Below are positions 1-5,443 of a DNA stretch of 9,121 bases, piece by piece. The translations under genes and the position numbers were made by a program. The number at the start of each line of letters is the position of its first letter. The first letter of the stretch is position 1. Source of the stretch: Hadesarchaea archaeon (GTDB taxonomy: Archaea; Hadarchaeota; Hadarchaeia; Hadarchaeales; Hadarchaeaceae); NCBI GenBank assembly GCA_029880065.1, contig JAOUPD010000039.1, positions 1 through 9,121 of the forward strand, written 5' to 3'. The notes beneath the pieces were generated by a model, which ran no database searches, was not told where the DNA came from, and was given only the letters and a program-made list of their open reading frames with translations.

Positions 1-75
1 AAAATAAGTTGGATGCTGGGTGCTTTTAAGCTTTCTACAAAAATGTCGACTTTTGCCCAGAAATGTGGGGGCACC

Positions 76-82
76 TTTATAA
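76..82 (+). promoter_or_regulatory. TATA box for the first pilin gene
   Basis: TTTATAA lies 40-46 nt before the ATG at 122. With the usual archaeal spacing of about 26 nt from box centre, transcription would begin near 105 and leave a short leader of about 17 nt. That leader holds the Shine-Dalgarno sequence GAGGTG at 110-115. Inferred from position and composition only. Bases 1-75 upstream hold nothing else I can support. Confidence 0.55.
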
Positions 83-121
83 CCCCAAATTTAGGAAGAT
101 TCTCATAAAGAGGTGAAAAAA

Positions 122-493
122 ATGAGATTGTCTAAAAAGGGTCAAGGCGCTACAGAGTACCTGTTGATGTTGGCAGCAGTGTTGGTTATCGTTGCCATAG
201 CGGTGTACTACGTGACGAGCACCGGTGGTTACCCAGCAGTGGCTGTAACAGCAGTAAAGTCTGGTGACAACACGATTAAAATTAACGTCGAAACTGGGTC
301 AATCCCCTCTGGAGACTGGCAATATATTGTGAGCAACACTCCGGAAAGCACTAACTGGACAGATGGGACTGTTGAACTAAAAGCACCATCCGTTAGCTTG
401 GGGACATACGGTACAGGTAACCAATACGTTAGCCTGAAGCATAAGCCGAGCGGCCACATCTACTTCTCGGACACCAAGATAACGATATCTTAA
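122..493 (+). CDS. Class III signal peptide pilin, tandem copy 1
   Basis: This is a 123-residue secreted filament subunit candidate. The N-terminus reads MRLSKKG|QGATEYLLML: a short basic stretch, Gly at -1, Gln at +1 and Glu at +5, then a hydrophobic helix to about residue 31. That is the archaeal class III prepilin pattern cleaved by EppA-type peptidases. The rest is a Ser/Thr/Gly-rich, probably beta-stranded domain without cysteine, with one N-W-T sequon near residue 78. The ATG at 122 is chosen because GAGGTG sits six bases upstream; a GTG at 113 lies inside that ribosome binding site. The next gene is a paralog, with about 61% identity over the last 75 residues by hand alignment, 48 nt downstream and probably cotranscribed. 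A structural pilin is the best reading; whether it is the major subunit is inference. Confidence 0.9.
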   Translation: MRLSKKGQGATEYLLMLAAVLVIVAIAVYYVTSTGGYPAVAVTAVKSGDNTIKINVETGSIPSGDWQYIVSNTPESTNWTDGTVELKAPSVSLGTYGTGNQYVSLKHKPSGHIYFSDTKITIS

Positions 494-541
494 GCGCATT
501 GACCTGCTTGTAAGAAACGCCCACATTTGGGAGGGGATAGG

Positions 542-916
542 ATGAGTGGAGGTAGAAAAGAGTACGGACAAAGCGCGACCGAGTACATGTTAATCCTAGC
601 GGCGGCGCTTGTCGTAGTTGCGGTGGCGGCCTACTATGTGACAAGGGGGCCATCTTTCCCGCCCCTGTCTGCCACCGCCACTCATGTGGACAACGAAATC
701 AGAGTCAACATAGATACGGGCTCTATCTCGGCGGACGACTGGCAGTATTCCGTGAGCACGATTTATGGAACCTATGACTGGAAGAACGAAGACGTAGAAT
801 TGAAAGCCCCATACACTAGCCTTGGGACGTACTCCCCAAGCAACTACTACGTGAGCCTGAAGCACAAACCCAGTGGCCACATCTACTTCTCGGATCAAAC
901 GATAACGATAACGTAG
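542..916 (+). CDS. Class III signal peptide pilin, tandem copy 2
   Basis: A 124-residue paralog of the preceding gene. The signal segment is MSGGRKEYG|QSATEYMLIL, with Gln +1 and Glu +5, followed by an Ala/Val-rich helix to about residue 33. The soluble part keeps D-W-Q-Y, V-E-L-K-A-P, S-L-G-T-Y and the long block YVSLKHKPSGHIYFSD near its end, but differs from copy 1 over residues 71-84. The ATG at 542 is preferred over an in-frame TTG at 527, because GGAGGGG at 529-535 would lie inside the gene if TTG were used and is well placed for the ATG. No cysteines. The two genes probably form a bicistronic unit from the promoter near 79. They may give two interchangeable subunits of one filament; this is inference from similarity. 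Confidence 0.9.
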   Translation: MSGGRKEYGQSATEYMLILAAALVVVAVAAYYVTRGPSFPPLSATATHVDNEIRVNIDTGSISADDWQYSVSTIYGTYDWKNEDVELKAPYTSLGTYSPSNYYVSLKHKPSGHIYFSDQTITIT

Positions 917-917
917 G

Positions 918-924
918 TTTTTAT
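918..924 (+). promoter_or_regulatory. TATA-like box for the mini-pilin
   Basis: TTTTTAT directly follows the stop codon of pilin copy 2. Its centre at about 921 predicts a transcript start near 947, exactly at an in-frame GTG (948) and 10 nt before the ATG at 957. There is no Shine-Dalgarno sequence in this gap, so a leaderless or near-leaderless message fits. The T-rich stretches at 918-922 and 942-947 could also end the upstream transcript. Confidence 0.45.
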
Positions 925-956
925 CCTGTCCCCCTCTATTCTTTTTTGTGTGGCCC

Positions 957-1154
957 ATGGTCACGAAGATGAGTGAGCGCTCTCAAGGGGCAACCGAGTA
1001 CTTGCTGATGCTAGGGGCCGTGCTGGCACTCGTAGCCGGTATAGTTGCTTCTATCTTCCTCGCCTCTCAAACCTTGGGTTCAAACGTCGGCGGCCAAATC
1101 GACAACGTGATGGATAATGTAGTCATCCCAAGTCTCGTTGGGGCACTTTTCTAA
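957..1154 (+). CDS. Short class III pilin (mini-pilin)
   Basis: A 65-residue protein from the ATG at 957. The cleavage region is MVTKMSERS|QGATEYLLML: Gln +1 and Glu +5 as in the neighbours, but Ser instead of Gly at -1. A long hydrophobic helix follows, then a short tail containing N-V-G-G-Q-I-D-N-V-M-D-N-V-V. After cleavage only about 56 residues remain, almost all helix. That is the size class of the very small Epd pilins of Methanococcus (family knowledge), so this could be a major filament-core subunit. Possible starts are GTG 948 (leaderless from the TATA-like box), ATG 957 or ATG 969; none has a ribosome binding site, so the start is uncertain. It ends facing the convergent membrane protein gene across 124 bases. 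Confidence 0.8.
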   Translation: MVTKMSERSQGATEYLLMLGAVLALVAGIVASIFLASQTLGSNVGGQIDNVMDNVVIPSLVGALF

Positions 1155-1230
1155 ACAGGGGGCCAATAGCTAAGTGAATCTATCAAAAGAAAAGATATCA
1201 TTTGTAGAGTGTATGAGCTTTCTTGAGCCG

Positions 1231-1251
1231 TTCACGTGTGAAGCTTTCACA
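1231..1251. repeat. Overlapping inverted repeats between convergent genes
   Basis: Three alternating units read TTCAC-GT-GTGAA-GCT-TTCACA, so the middle GTGAA can pair with either flank (loops of 2 or 3 bases). It lies in the 124-base gap between the convergent genes ending at 1154 and 1279. A transcription end or RNA-processing signal is possible, but loops this small are strained and stems of 5-6 bp are weak. The rest of the gap holds only a T-rich run on the minus strand near 1186-1200. Confidence 0.35.
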
Positions 1252-1278
1252 TTTTGAGTATTTCATCGATGTTGCGGG

Positions 1279-2040
1279 TTACTTGGACTTCCCCAAGATC
1301 GCTCTTACTTTTGCCCCTCGGAGCCCCAGCATCGGCCGCTCCACGCTGATTTTTACCAAGTCCCCTCTCTTAATTTTGGCGAAGCTCTCCACCACGTACA
1401 GGCCTGACTTCACGTTGCTGCAGATGTCGTAACTTATCCGGACCACCGCCCGCTTGCCCCGAATCTCTTCAACCGTGCCGTAGGTGAAGTTTCGGCCGTA
1501 CTTGAGCCTGAATACCGCAAACGCCACGAACACGAATCCCATCGCTGCCAAAGGGGGAATGAATGCCAGGTGAGGTGCTTCGATTGAGAACTCGATAGGG
1601 GAGTGTCGGAATACCAGCACAAAGACCCAAGCGATGGCCACACACATGATCACGAAGCTTCGGTAGGCGGAATAGTCTCGTTTGAATGCGTGCTTGAGCT
1701 GAGTTGCCGTCAAGTAAAATAGGTAAGCGCTCAGCGCAAGAAGCAGGGAAGTGAAGATAAAAATTTCTGCATGCAACAACGCGATGTAAATTACCGCAGC
1801 CGCGAAGAGCGAGAGGATCGCCAGCTGCGCCTTGAGCATCACGTACTCGGGCCATCCCGTGTGGCGCCGCTCGAAGAAGCTCTGAAACATTTTTGGGATT
1901 TCGGGCCTTCGTATCTGCGGGATCTTTTTCTTTACCTTTGGCGTCCTGCGTTTCAGCTTGCTGGGGAGCTTCCCGACCCCTAGAACCGCATTACCGACCC
2001 TGCGAAAGAAATCGGTGGTTCTGGAACTTTTTCGCGGCAT
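1279..2040 (-). CDS. Four-helix membrane protein, DUF2101-like, last gene of pilin operon
   Basis: A 253-residue integral membrane protein. Residues 1-55 are strongly basic (runs of K/R) and probably cytoplasmic. Hydrophobic helices lie at about 71-89, 92-111, 127-144 and 158-177. A C-terminal soluble domain at 186-250 is rich in beta-strand-like segments (YGTVEEI, AVVRISYD, GLYVVES, GDLVKISVE), resembling a small beta-barrel. From memory this matches the archaeal family DUF2101, of unknown function; I could not confirm that. The ATG at 2040 is chosen because GGTGA lies five bases upstream; TTG 2052 and GTG 2049 are alternatives. It sits 17 nt behind the last pseudopilin gene and is probably cotranscribed. 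A role in anchoring or assembling the filament is inferred only from this position. It does not resemble the TadC/FlaJ platform family in any motif I recognise. Confidence 0.8.
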   Translation of the reverse strand: MPRKSSRTTDFFRRVGNAVLGVGKLPSKLKRRTPKVKKKIPQIRRPEIPKMFQSFFERRHTGWPEYVMLKAQLAILSLFAAAVIYIALLHAEIFIFTSLLLALSAYLFYLTATQLKHAFKRDYSAYRSFVIMCVAIAWVFVLVFRHSPIEFSIEAPHLAFIPPLAAMGFVFVAFAVFRLKYGRNFTYGTVEEIRGKRAVVRISYDICSNVKSGLYVVESFAKIKRGDLVKISVERPMLGLRGAKVRAILGKSK

Positions 2041-2057
2041 TTTCTTCACCAAATATC

Positions 2058-2753
2058 CTACCCTAAATCCACCGTCGACGAGTACTGCACGGCGCCTCTC
2101 GGATCTCTAACGTCAATAAACACTCTAAGCTGTGCCACGCCTTCCACCTCGGTGTTCTCCCCAACATGGGCCTGCTCAAGACCACCGACCCAATCCCAAA
2201 GCAGTTGGTCTGAATAATAAACATCCGAGTGATAGATGCCGTCGTAGTCCTCGATAGTTATTCGGAGATTTTCACCGATTTTTTCGACAAACAAGACGGG
2301 CTCATCATGATCTGGTTCTCCGCCGCCCCAGAAAGCTTCATTTTCATCCTCGAAGTAGTAGGACCAATTCTCCCCGGGAGCGTTCTCAATAATATTACAG
2401 TACTGTGTCCCAGCAAGATGATTTTCTCCTGTGTTTATGACATGAATCCACAACATCCAACTAGGCGTGATATCCACGAGCAACCCGGTGGCGGCACGGT
2501 AGTTGTCGGCGAGCTTACTAAGCGTGATGTCGGCATTTTCGATTAGCAGACTTTCACCCCACAAATCCTTTACCACGCGCTCGATATCATTCCCAGTATA
2601 GAACACCTTGTCAGCGGAGGCCTGTAACGCAGCGGCTTCTCCACCCATCTCAATGATTGCAAAACAAGAGGCCACAAGCAGCATAGCCGGCAGTACGAGC
2701 AGCAGCGCGATCCCGCTCAGAACGAACCCACGTTGGTCTTGGCGCATTCTCAT
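2058..2753 (-). CDS. Pseudopilin-like protein lacking the conserved acidic residue
   Basis: A 231-residue protein with the N-terminus MRMRQDQRG|FVLSGIALLL and a hydrophobic helix to about residue 34. The RG|F junction and helix length match the other operon members, but there is no Glu or Asp at +5/+6, where most type IV pilins have one. The remainder is acidic and aromatic-rich (for example F-E-D-E-N-E-A-F-W-G-G-G near 134-145), with Cys30 and Cys119 and an N-W-S sequon. The start at 2753 is fixed by an ATGA overlap with the upstream gene's stop; an upstream GTG at 2771 is unlikely. Probable minor pilin or pseudopilin. By analogy with GspK of type II secretion, which also lacks the acidic residue, it might sit at a filament tip; that is inference. 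Confidence 0.75.
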   Translation of the reverse strand: MRMRQDQRGFVLSGIALLLVLPAMLLVASCFAIIEMGGEAAALQASADKVFYTGNDIERVVKDLWGESLLIENADITLSKLADNYRAATGLLVDITPSWMLWIHVINTGENHLAGTQYCNIIENAPGENWSYYFEDENEAFWGGGEPDHDEPVLFVEKIGENLRITIEDYDGIYHSDVYYSDQLLWDWVGGLEQAHVGENTEVEGVAQLRVFIDVRDPRGAVQYSSTVDLG

Positions 2754-3235
2754 ATCCCCGCCCCCCGCCACACGTAAAGGGTAACAGAATCAAACACGTT
2801 TTCAGGCGGAAATCGTGAAACACGAGTTGCAACGGCGATATCTTCGGCTTTTATAAAATTGCTATACCACTCAGCATGATTTTCAACGCTCGGGTAAACA
2901 TTATCCAGCCGAGGATTACTTTCGTCTCCTATTAGAAACCTAAACTGTACTTCACCTGGCAAGATTTTTCGTAGCTCGTTTTCGGCAAGTTCCTCAGCCA
3001 AAGAGTTTTCCCCTTCAACGAGCAAATTTATGATGTTGTCCAGCGTGCCCGAAAGCTGCATCACCTCGAGCGCATCGTTGGCATGACGTTCCAAGCGCAG
3101 GTATCCGTGCTGCCCGTAGATGAGCTCAGGGCTGCTCACGTGAACTACCCCTGCCATCACAATCATCACAACTAGCATCGCCAGCGTCGCGTCGAGGCTG
3201 AATATGAATCCTCTTTGGTCCCTTCCAAAACTCAT
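2750..3235 (-). CDS. Pseudopilin-like protein, FSLD-type signal segment
   Basis: A 161-residue protein beginning MSFGRDQRG|FIFSLDATLA, with the hydrophobic helix running to about residue 33. Phe replaces Gln at +1, and the acidic residue is Asp at +6 within F-S-L-D. After the helix comes a charged helical region (about 45-92: R-L-E-R-H-A-N-D-A-L-E-V and E-E-L-A-E-N-E-L-R-K), then short strands ending V-T-L-Y-V-W-R. The ATG at 3235 has GGAGGT six bases upstream, overlapping the stop of the preceding gene. It overlaps the next gene by four bases (ATGA). No cysteine in the mature part. It has the architecture of a minor pilin, probably assembled with the 309-residue protein upstream, which shares its signal motif and its W-R ending. 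Function beyond that is not visible. Confidence 0.75.
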   Translation of the reverse strand: MSFGRDQRGFIFSLDATLAMLVVMIVMAGVVHVSSPELIYGQHGYLRLERHANDALEVMQLSGTLDNIINLLVEGENSLAEELAENELRKILPGEVQFRFLIGDESNPRLDNVYPSVENHAEWYSNFIKAEDIAVATRVSRFPPENVFDSVTLYVWRGAGI

Positions 3236-3239
3236 GACC

Positions 3240-4169
3240 CTACCTCCACAGCTTCACCTCGAGTATCGCAGGCTTGGGGGCCAATGCCAATATAGCGTTT
3301 TCAGGCTGCGAGCATGCGGGAACCGCTACAAGGTACACTATCGCCCATGTGTTTGGCTTGCCCTCAGAAACTACTGTTATCGTGTTGTATGCGTTCTCCA
3401 CAAGATATTCATCCATCCCCCCGTGTTCATCCGGCCAGAAGTCTCCCTCCGGCTGATAAGGTGGATTAAATTTGTATGTGGGTGGGGGAAAAGGTGGTAT
3501 GTTTATATAAATCTCTACAGGAAGACCTGCTTTCCCGATCGTCAAAAGAATTACGTACCAATCAAATGCTTGAAGTTCTCCGGGGCCTATCCAAAAATTG
3601 TCCGTGCCAAAAACTGTTCGCCCTCCTTCCTCATTCCAAAGCTGTCCACTAGAGTACCTGTTCTCCCCATAATTTGCGATTACGGAGCGTCTCACCACGA
3701 CAACCTCTAGAGAGTTCTCTGAACTCGAATTCTCAGTTTCATCCCTCGGCCAGATGCGCCACATTTCATCACCGCTCTCGTTAAATATCGCAACCTCAAA
3801 TTTCTCAGACCCACCGAAGAGCCCCTTTACCGCCTGCACCGCGTCTTCCCACGCTGGATTATCCCAATTGTCCAATATGCACGCGAGTCCGCCGAGCTTT
3901 CCGAATGAGATATGGTTGACGGGCCCAAGGCTCAACCCAAGGGTTTCGACGATTGGCAAGTTCTTCTCCCAATTTGCTTGCATACCCCGAGTCTTCACGA
4001 GCACATCCGCAGCATCATTTGCCGCGCGCTCGATCGAATACCGGAGCGAGTATTCCTCGGCCTGCCTGCGCGCCTGCTCAAGCGCCAGCCCGGAGTAGCT
4101 TACCACTAACACCGTCAGGGCCAGCGCGAAGAACATGTCGAGAGTGAAAATTTGTCCTCGCTCTTTCAT
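3240..4169 (-). CDS. Large pseudopilin-like protein with proline/aromatic-rich loop
   Basis: At 309 residues this is the largest member of the operon. The N-terminus is MKERG|QIFTLDMFFALAL: Gln +1, Asp +6 within F-T-L-D, and one helix to about residue 29. A long amphipathic, charged stretch follows (31-60, E-Q-A-R-R-Q-A-E-E-Y onward). Then come L-V-K-T-R-G-M-Q-A-N-W-E and K-L-G-G-L, a pattern I associate with archaeal pilin-like proteins. Residues 224-255 are rich in Pro, Phe, Tyr and Trp. Cys98 and Cys287 could form a disulfide. Sequons occur at N130-E-S and N147-S-S. The protein ends in L-E-V-K-L-W-R. The start is set by an ATGA overlap with the upstream gene. It is probably an exported minor pilin, perhaps adhesive because of its size and aromatic loop (inference). 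Confidence 0.75.
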   Translation of the reverse strand: MKERGQIFTLDMFFALALTVLVVSYSGLALEQARRQAEEYSLRYSIERAANDAADVLVKTRGMQANWEKNLPIVETLGLSLGPVNHISFGKLGGLACILDNWDNPAWEDAVQAVKGLFGGSEKFEVAIFNESGDEMWRIWPRDETENSSSENSLEVVVVRRSVIANYGENRYSSGQLWNEEGGRTVFGTDNFWIGPGELQAFDWYVILLTIGKAGLPVEIYINIPPFPPPTYKFNPPYQPEGDFWPDEHGGMDEYLVENAYNTITVVSEGKPNTWAIVYLVAVPACSQPENAILALAPKPAILEVKLWR

Positions 4170-4567
4170 TTGGTCACCCTCGTTACCTCCACCGCCACAT
4201 CATAGGTGTAGTGGCTAGTCTTGACAGGTTCTGCAGTTTCTGGAAGAAAACCGACGACGGCATTGTAAATGTGCTTGAGAGCCCCCACCCTGATGTTGTC
4301 TGAGATGCTCTGGTTATCCGGTGGTGGCCCGCCCCTCACCGTGACATGAATCGTTATGGTGCCCGCGTCGAAGTCGAGCTGTTCGATATCAATTGTACAC
4401 CCGTACTCGATGTCCAAGGCAACAATCGAATTTTCCGCTCCAGCACGAACTGCCGACATCACAACTGCCATCTCGTTGCTTCCGGCACCCGAATATAGGA
4501 GCGATGCAACCGCCACGAGGATTGCCCCGACGAGAATCAACATCTCCGCGCTGGATTGGCCCCTCAT
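4166..4567 (-). CDS. Class III signal peptide pilin, minor
   Basis: A 133-residue protein with the compact signal segment MRG|QSSAEMLILV (Gln +1, Glu +5) and a helix to about residue 25. It is the most typical class III pilin of the second half of the operon. The mature part has a helical segment (A-V-V-M-S-A-V-R-A-G), then strands around T-I-D-I-E-Q-L-D-F and T-I-T-I-H-V-T-V, and a loop G-G-P-P-P-D-N-Q-S. The ATG at 4567 is chosen because it overlaps the upstream stop as ATGA and has GGAGGT nine bases upstream; an in-frame ATG at 4600 would add a 33-base overlap. The gene is followed by a four-base ATGA overlap with the 309-residue protein, suggesting coupled translation. Confidence 0.85.
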   Translation of the reverse strand: MRGQSSAEMLILVGAILVAVASLLYSGAGSNEMAVVMSAVRAGAENSIVALDIEYGCTIDIEQLDFDAGTITIHVTVRGGPPPDNQSISDNIRVGALKHIYNAVVGFLPETAEPVKTSHYTYDVAVEVTRVTK

Positions 4568-4989
4568 GCGTTCGTGACCTCCACGTTGTTGCCCACCCAA
4601 TGCACCAGAATTGTATTTCCCAAATTTTCCTGCCCCAGCACGAAATTATCAACTTTTTTACAGACTGCCACCACACTGACAGCTCCCCAAGCCGAATTTT
4701 CAACTAAGATTTGCCGCGTGGTATTGTCGAAACTGATTTGGTAAAAGTAGCTTCCAATTTTCGATGGCAGGTTCACGTAAAGCTCGAAGTCCGACCCGTT
4801 CGCATACACGGTGTTTATCGCAGCAACGAGCTTTTCACCGATGATTCTGGCCTCCAACCTAGCGCCCATCAGTTCAGCAGCTTGATTTCGCCCTGAGTAA
4901 ATGTTTAAAAATGATGCTGAAATCATCAGGAGGAGGGTAACCGCGAACACTGCGTCAATCGAGAAAAATCCTCGCTCGCGAAATCCCAT
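4564..4989 (-). CDS. Pseudopilin-like protein, FSID-type signal segment
   Basis: A 141-residue protein starting MGFRERG|FFSIDAVFAV, with a hydrophobic helix to about residue 31. Phe is at +1 and Asp at +5 in F-S-I-D, a variant of the class III pattern. At residues 57-65 it carries A-I-N-T-V-Y-A-N-G, shared with the two genes upstream, followed by a probable beta domain (F-E-L-Y-V-N-L-P, Y-F-Y-Q-I-S-F). Sequons N-G-S and N-T-T are present. The ATG at 4989 has GGAGGG six bases upstream, overlapping the end of the preceding gene; the stop-to-start gap is two bases. It is probably a minor pilin of the same filament. One cysteine (110), so no internal disulfide. Confidence 0.8.
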   Translation of the reverse strand: MGFRERGFFSIDAVFAVTLLLMISASFLNIYSGRNQAAELMGARLEARIIGEKLVAAINTVYANGSDFELYVNLPSKIGSYFYQISFDNTTRQILVENSAWGAVSVVAVCKKVDNFVLGQENLGNTILVHWVGNNVEVTNA

Positions 4990-4991
4990 CG

Positions 4992-5441
4992 TCAGCCCTC
5001 CACCGGCTTAATGTTTATTGTGATTTTGTAGTTGTCCTGAGTGAGACTATTGTTGGCACTCGACCACTCTACAATTGCCGTGTAGGTTCCAGCCGAGAGG
5101 TTTTGTATGGAACCGTTAAACCCGTACCTGAGATTACTTTGGACATTTTGGGTCCCGCTCGAGATCTCTAGGCTGATCGTGAGTGTGTTCTCCGTGAGCT
5201 GCAAGTTCCAGTTGTGGTCCATGGGGAAACTCACGCTTTTCACTGCCCCTTTTCCATTGCTGTACACGGAGTTTATTGCCCCAGCAATCGCATCGGCGGC
5301 GAATCTAGCTTGGGAAAGATATGCAGTATCTCTTCCAGCATCCTGCGCAGGGTTTATCATCTGCCCGAACGTGACCGTAGCGAATATCACCAAAACTGCC
5401 GAAAAGATGAGCAAGTATTCGACGGCTGCTTGCCCTCGCAT
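4992..5441 (-). CDS. Class III signal peptide pilin, second operon gene
   Basis: A 149-residue protein with MRG|QAAVEYLLIF (Gln +1, Glu +5) and a hydrophobic helix to about residue 26. A helical continuation (A-R-F-A-A-D-A-I-A-G) leads into A-I-N-S-V-Y-S-N-G at 55-63, the motif shared with both neighbours. The C-terminal half looks like a small beta-sandwich: T-L-T-I-S-L-E-I, S-A-G-T-Y-T-A-I-V-E-W and Y-K-I-T-I-N-I. Several sequons (N-G-S, N-L-S, N-N-S) suggest surface exposure. The ATG at 5441 is preferred because GAGGTG lies eight bases upstream; a TTG at 5447 would overlap the preceding stop. The gap to the preceding gene is two bases. Probable minor pilin. Confidence 0.85.
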   Translation of the reverse strand: MRGQAAVEYLLIFSAVLVIFATVTFGQMINPAQDAGRDTAYLSQARFAADAIAGAINSVYSNGKGAVKSVSFPMDHNWNLQLTENTLTISLEISSGTQNVQSNLRYGFNGSIQNLSAGTYTAIVEWSSANNSLTQDNYKITINIKPVEG

Positions 5442-5443
5442 CT

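Noticed and set aside
1..108. Open plus-strand frame from the window edge to a TAA at 106-108
   Set aside because: Only about 35 codons, no recognisable motif, and it runs across the likely TATA box of the first pilin gene.
122..1154. Archaellin (archaeal flagellin) genes
   Set aside because: Archaellins have a different signal region, and the fla/arl accessory genes are absent; the Q-x-x-x-E pattern here is the class III pilin type.
1223..1432. Plus-strand frame between the mini-pilin and the membrane protein
   Set aside because: Mostly antisense to the DUF2101-like gene and without pilin or other features.
3204..3710. Long plus-strand open frame antisense to two pseudopilin genes
   Set aside because: The translation has no domain-like features and no good start context; the minus-strand genes have clear signal segments and ribosome binding sites.
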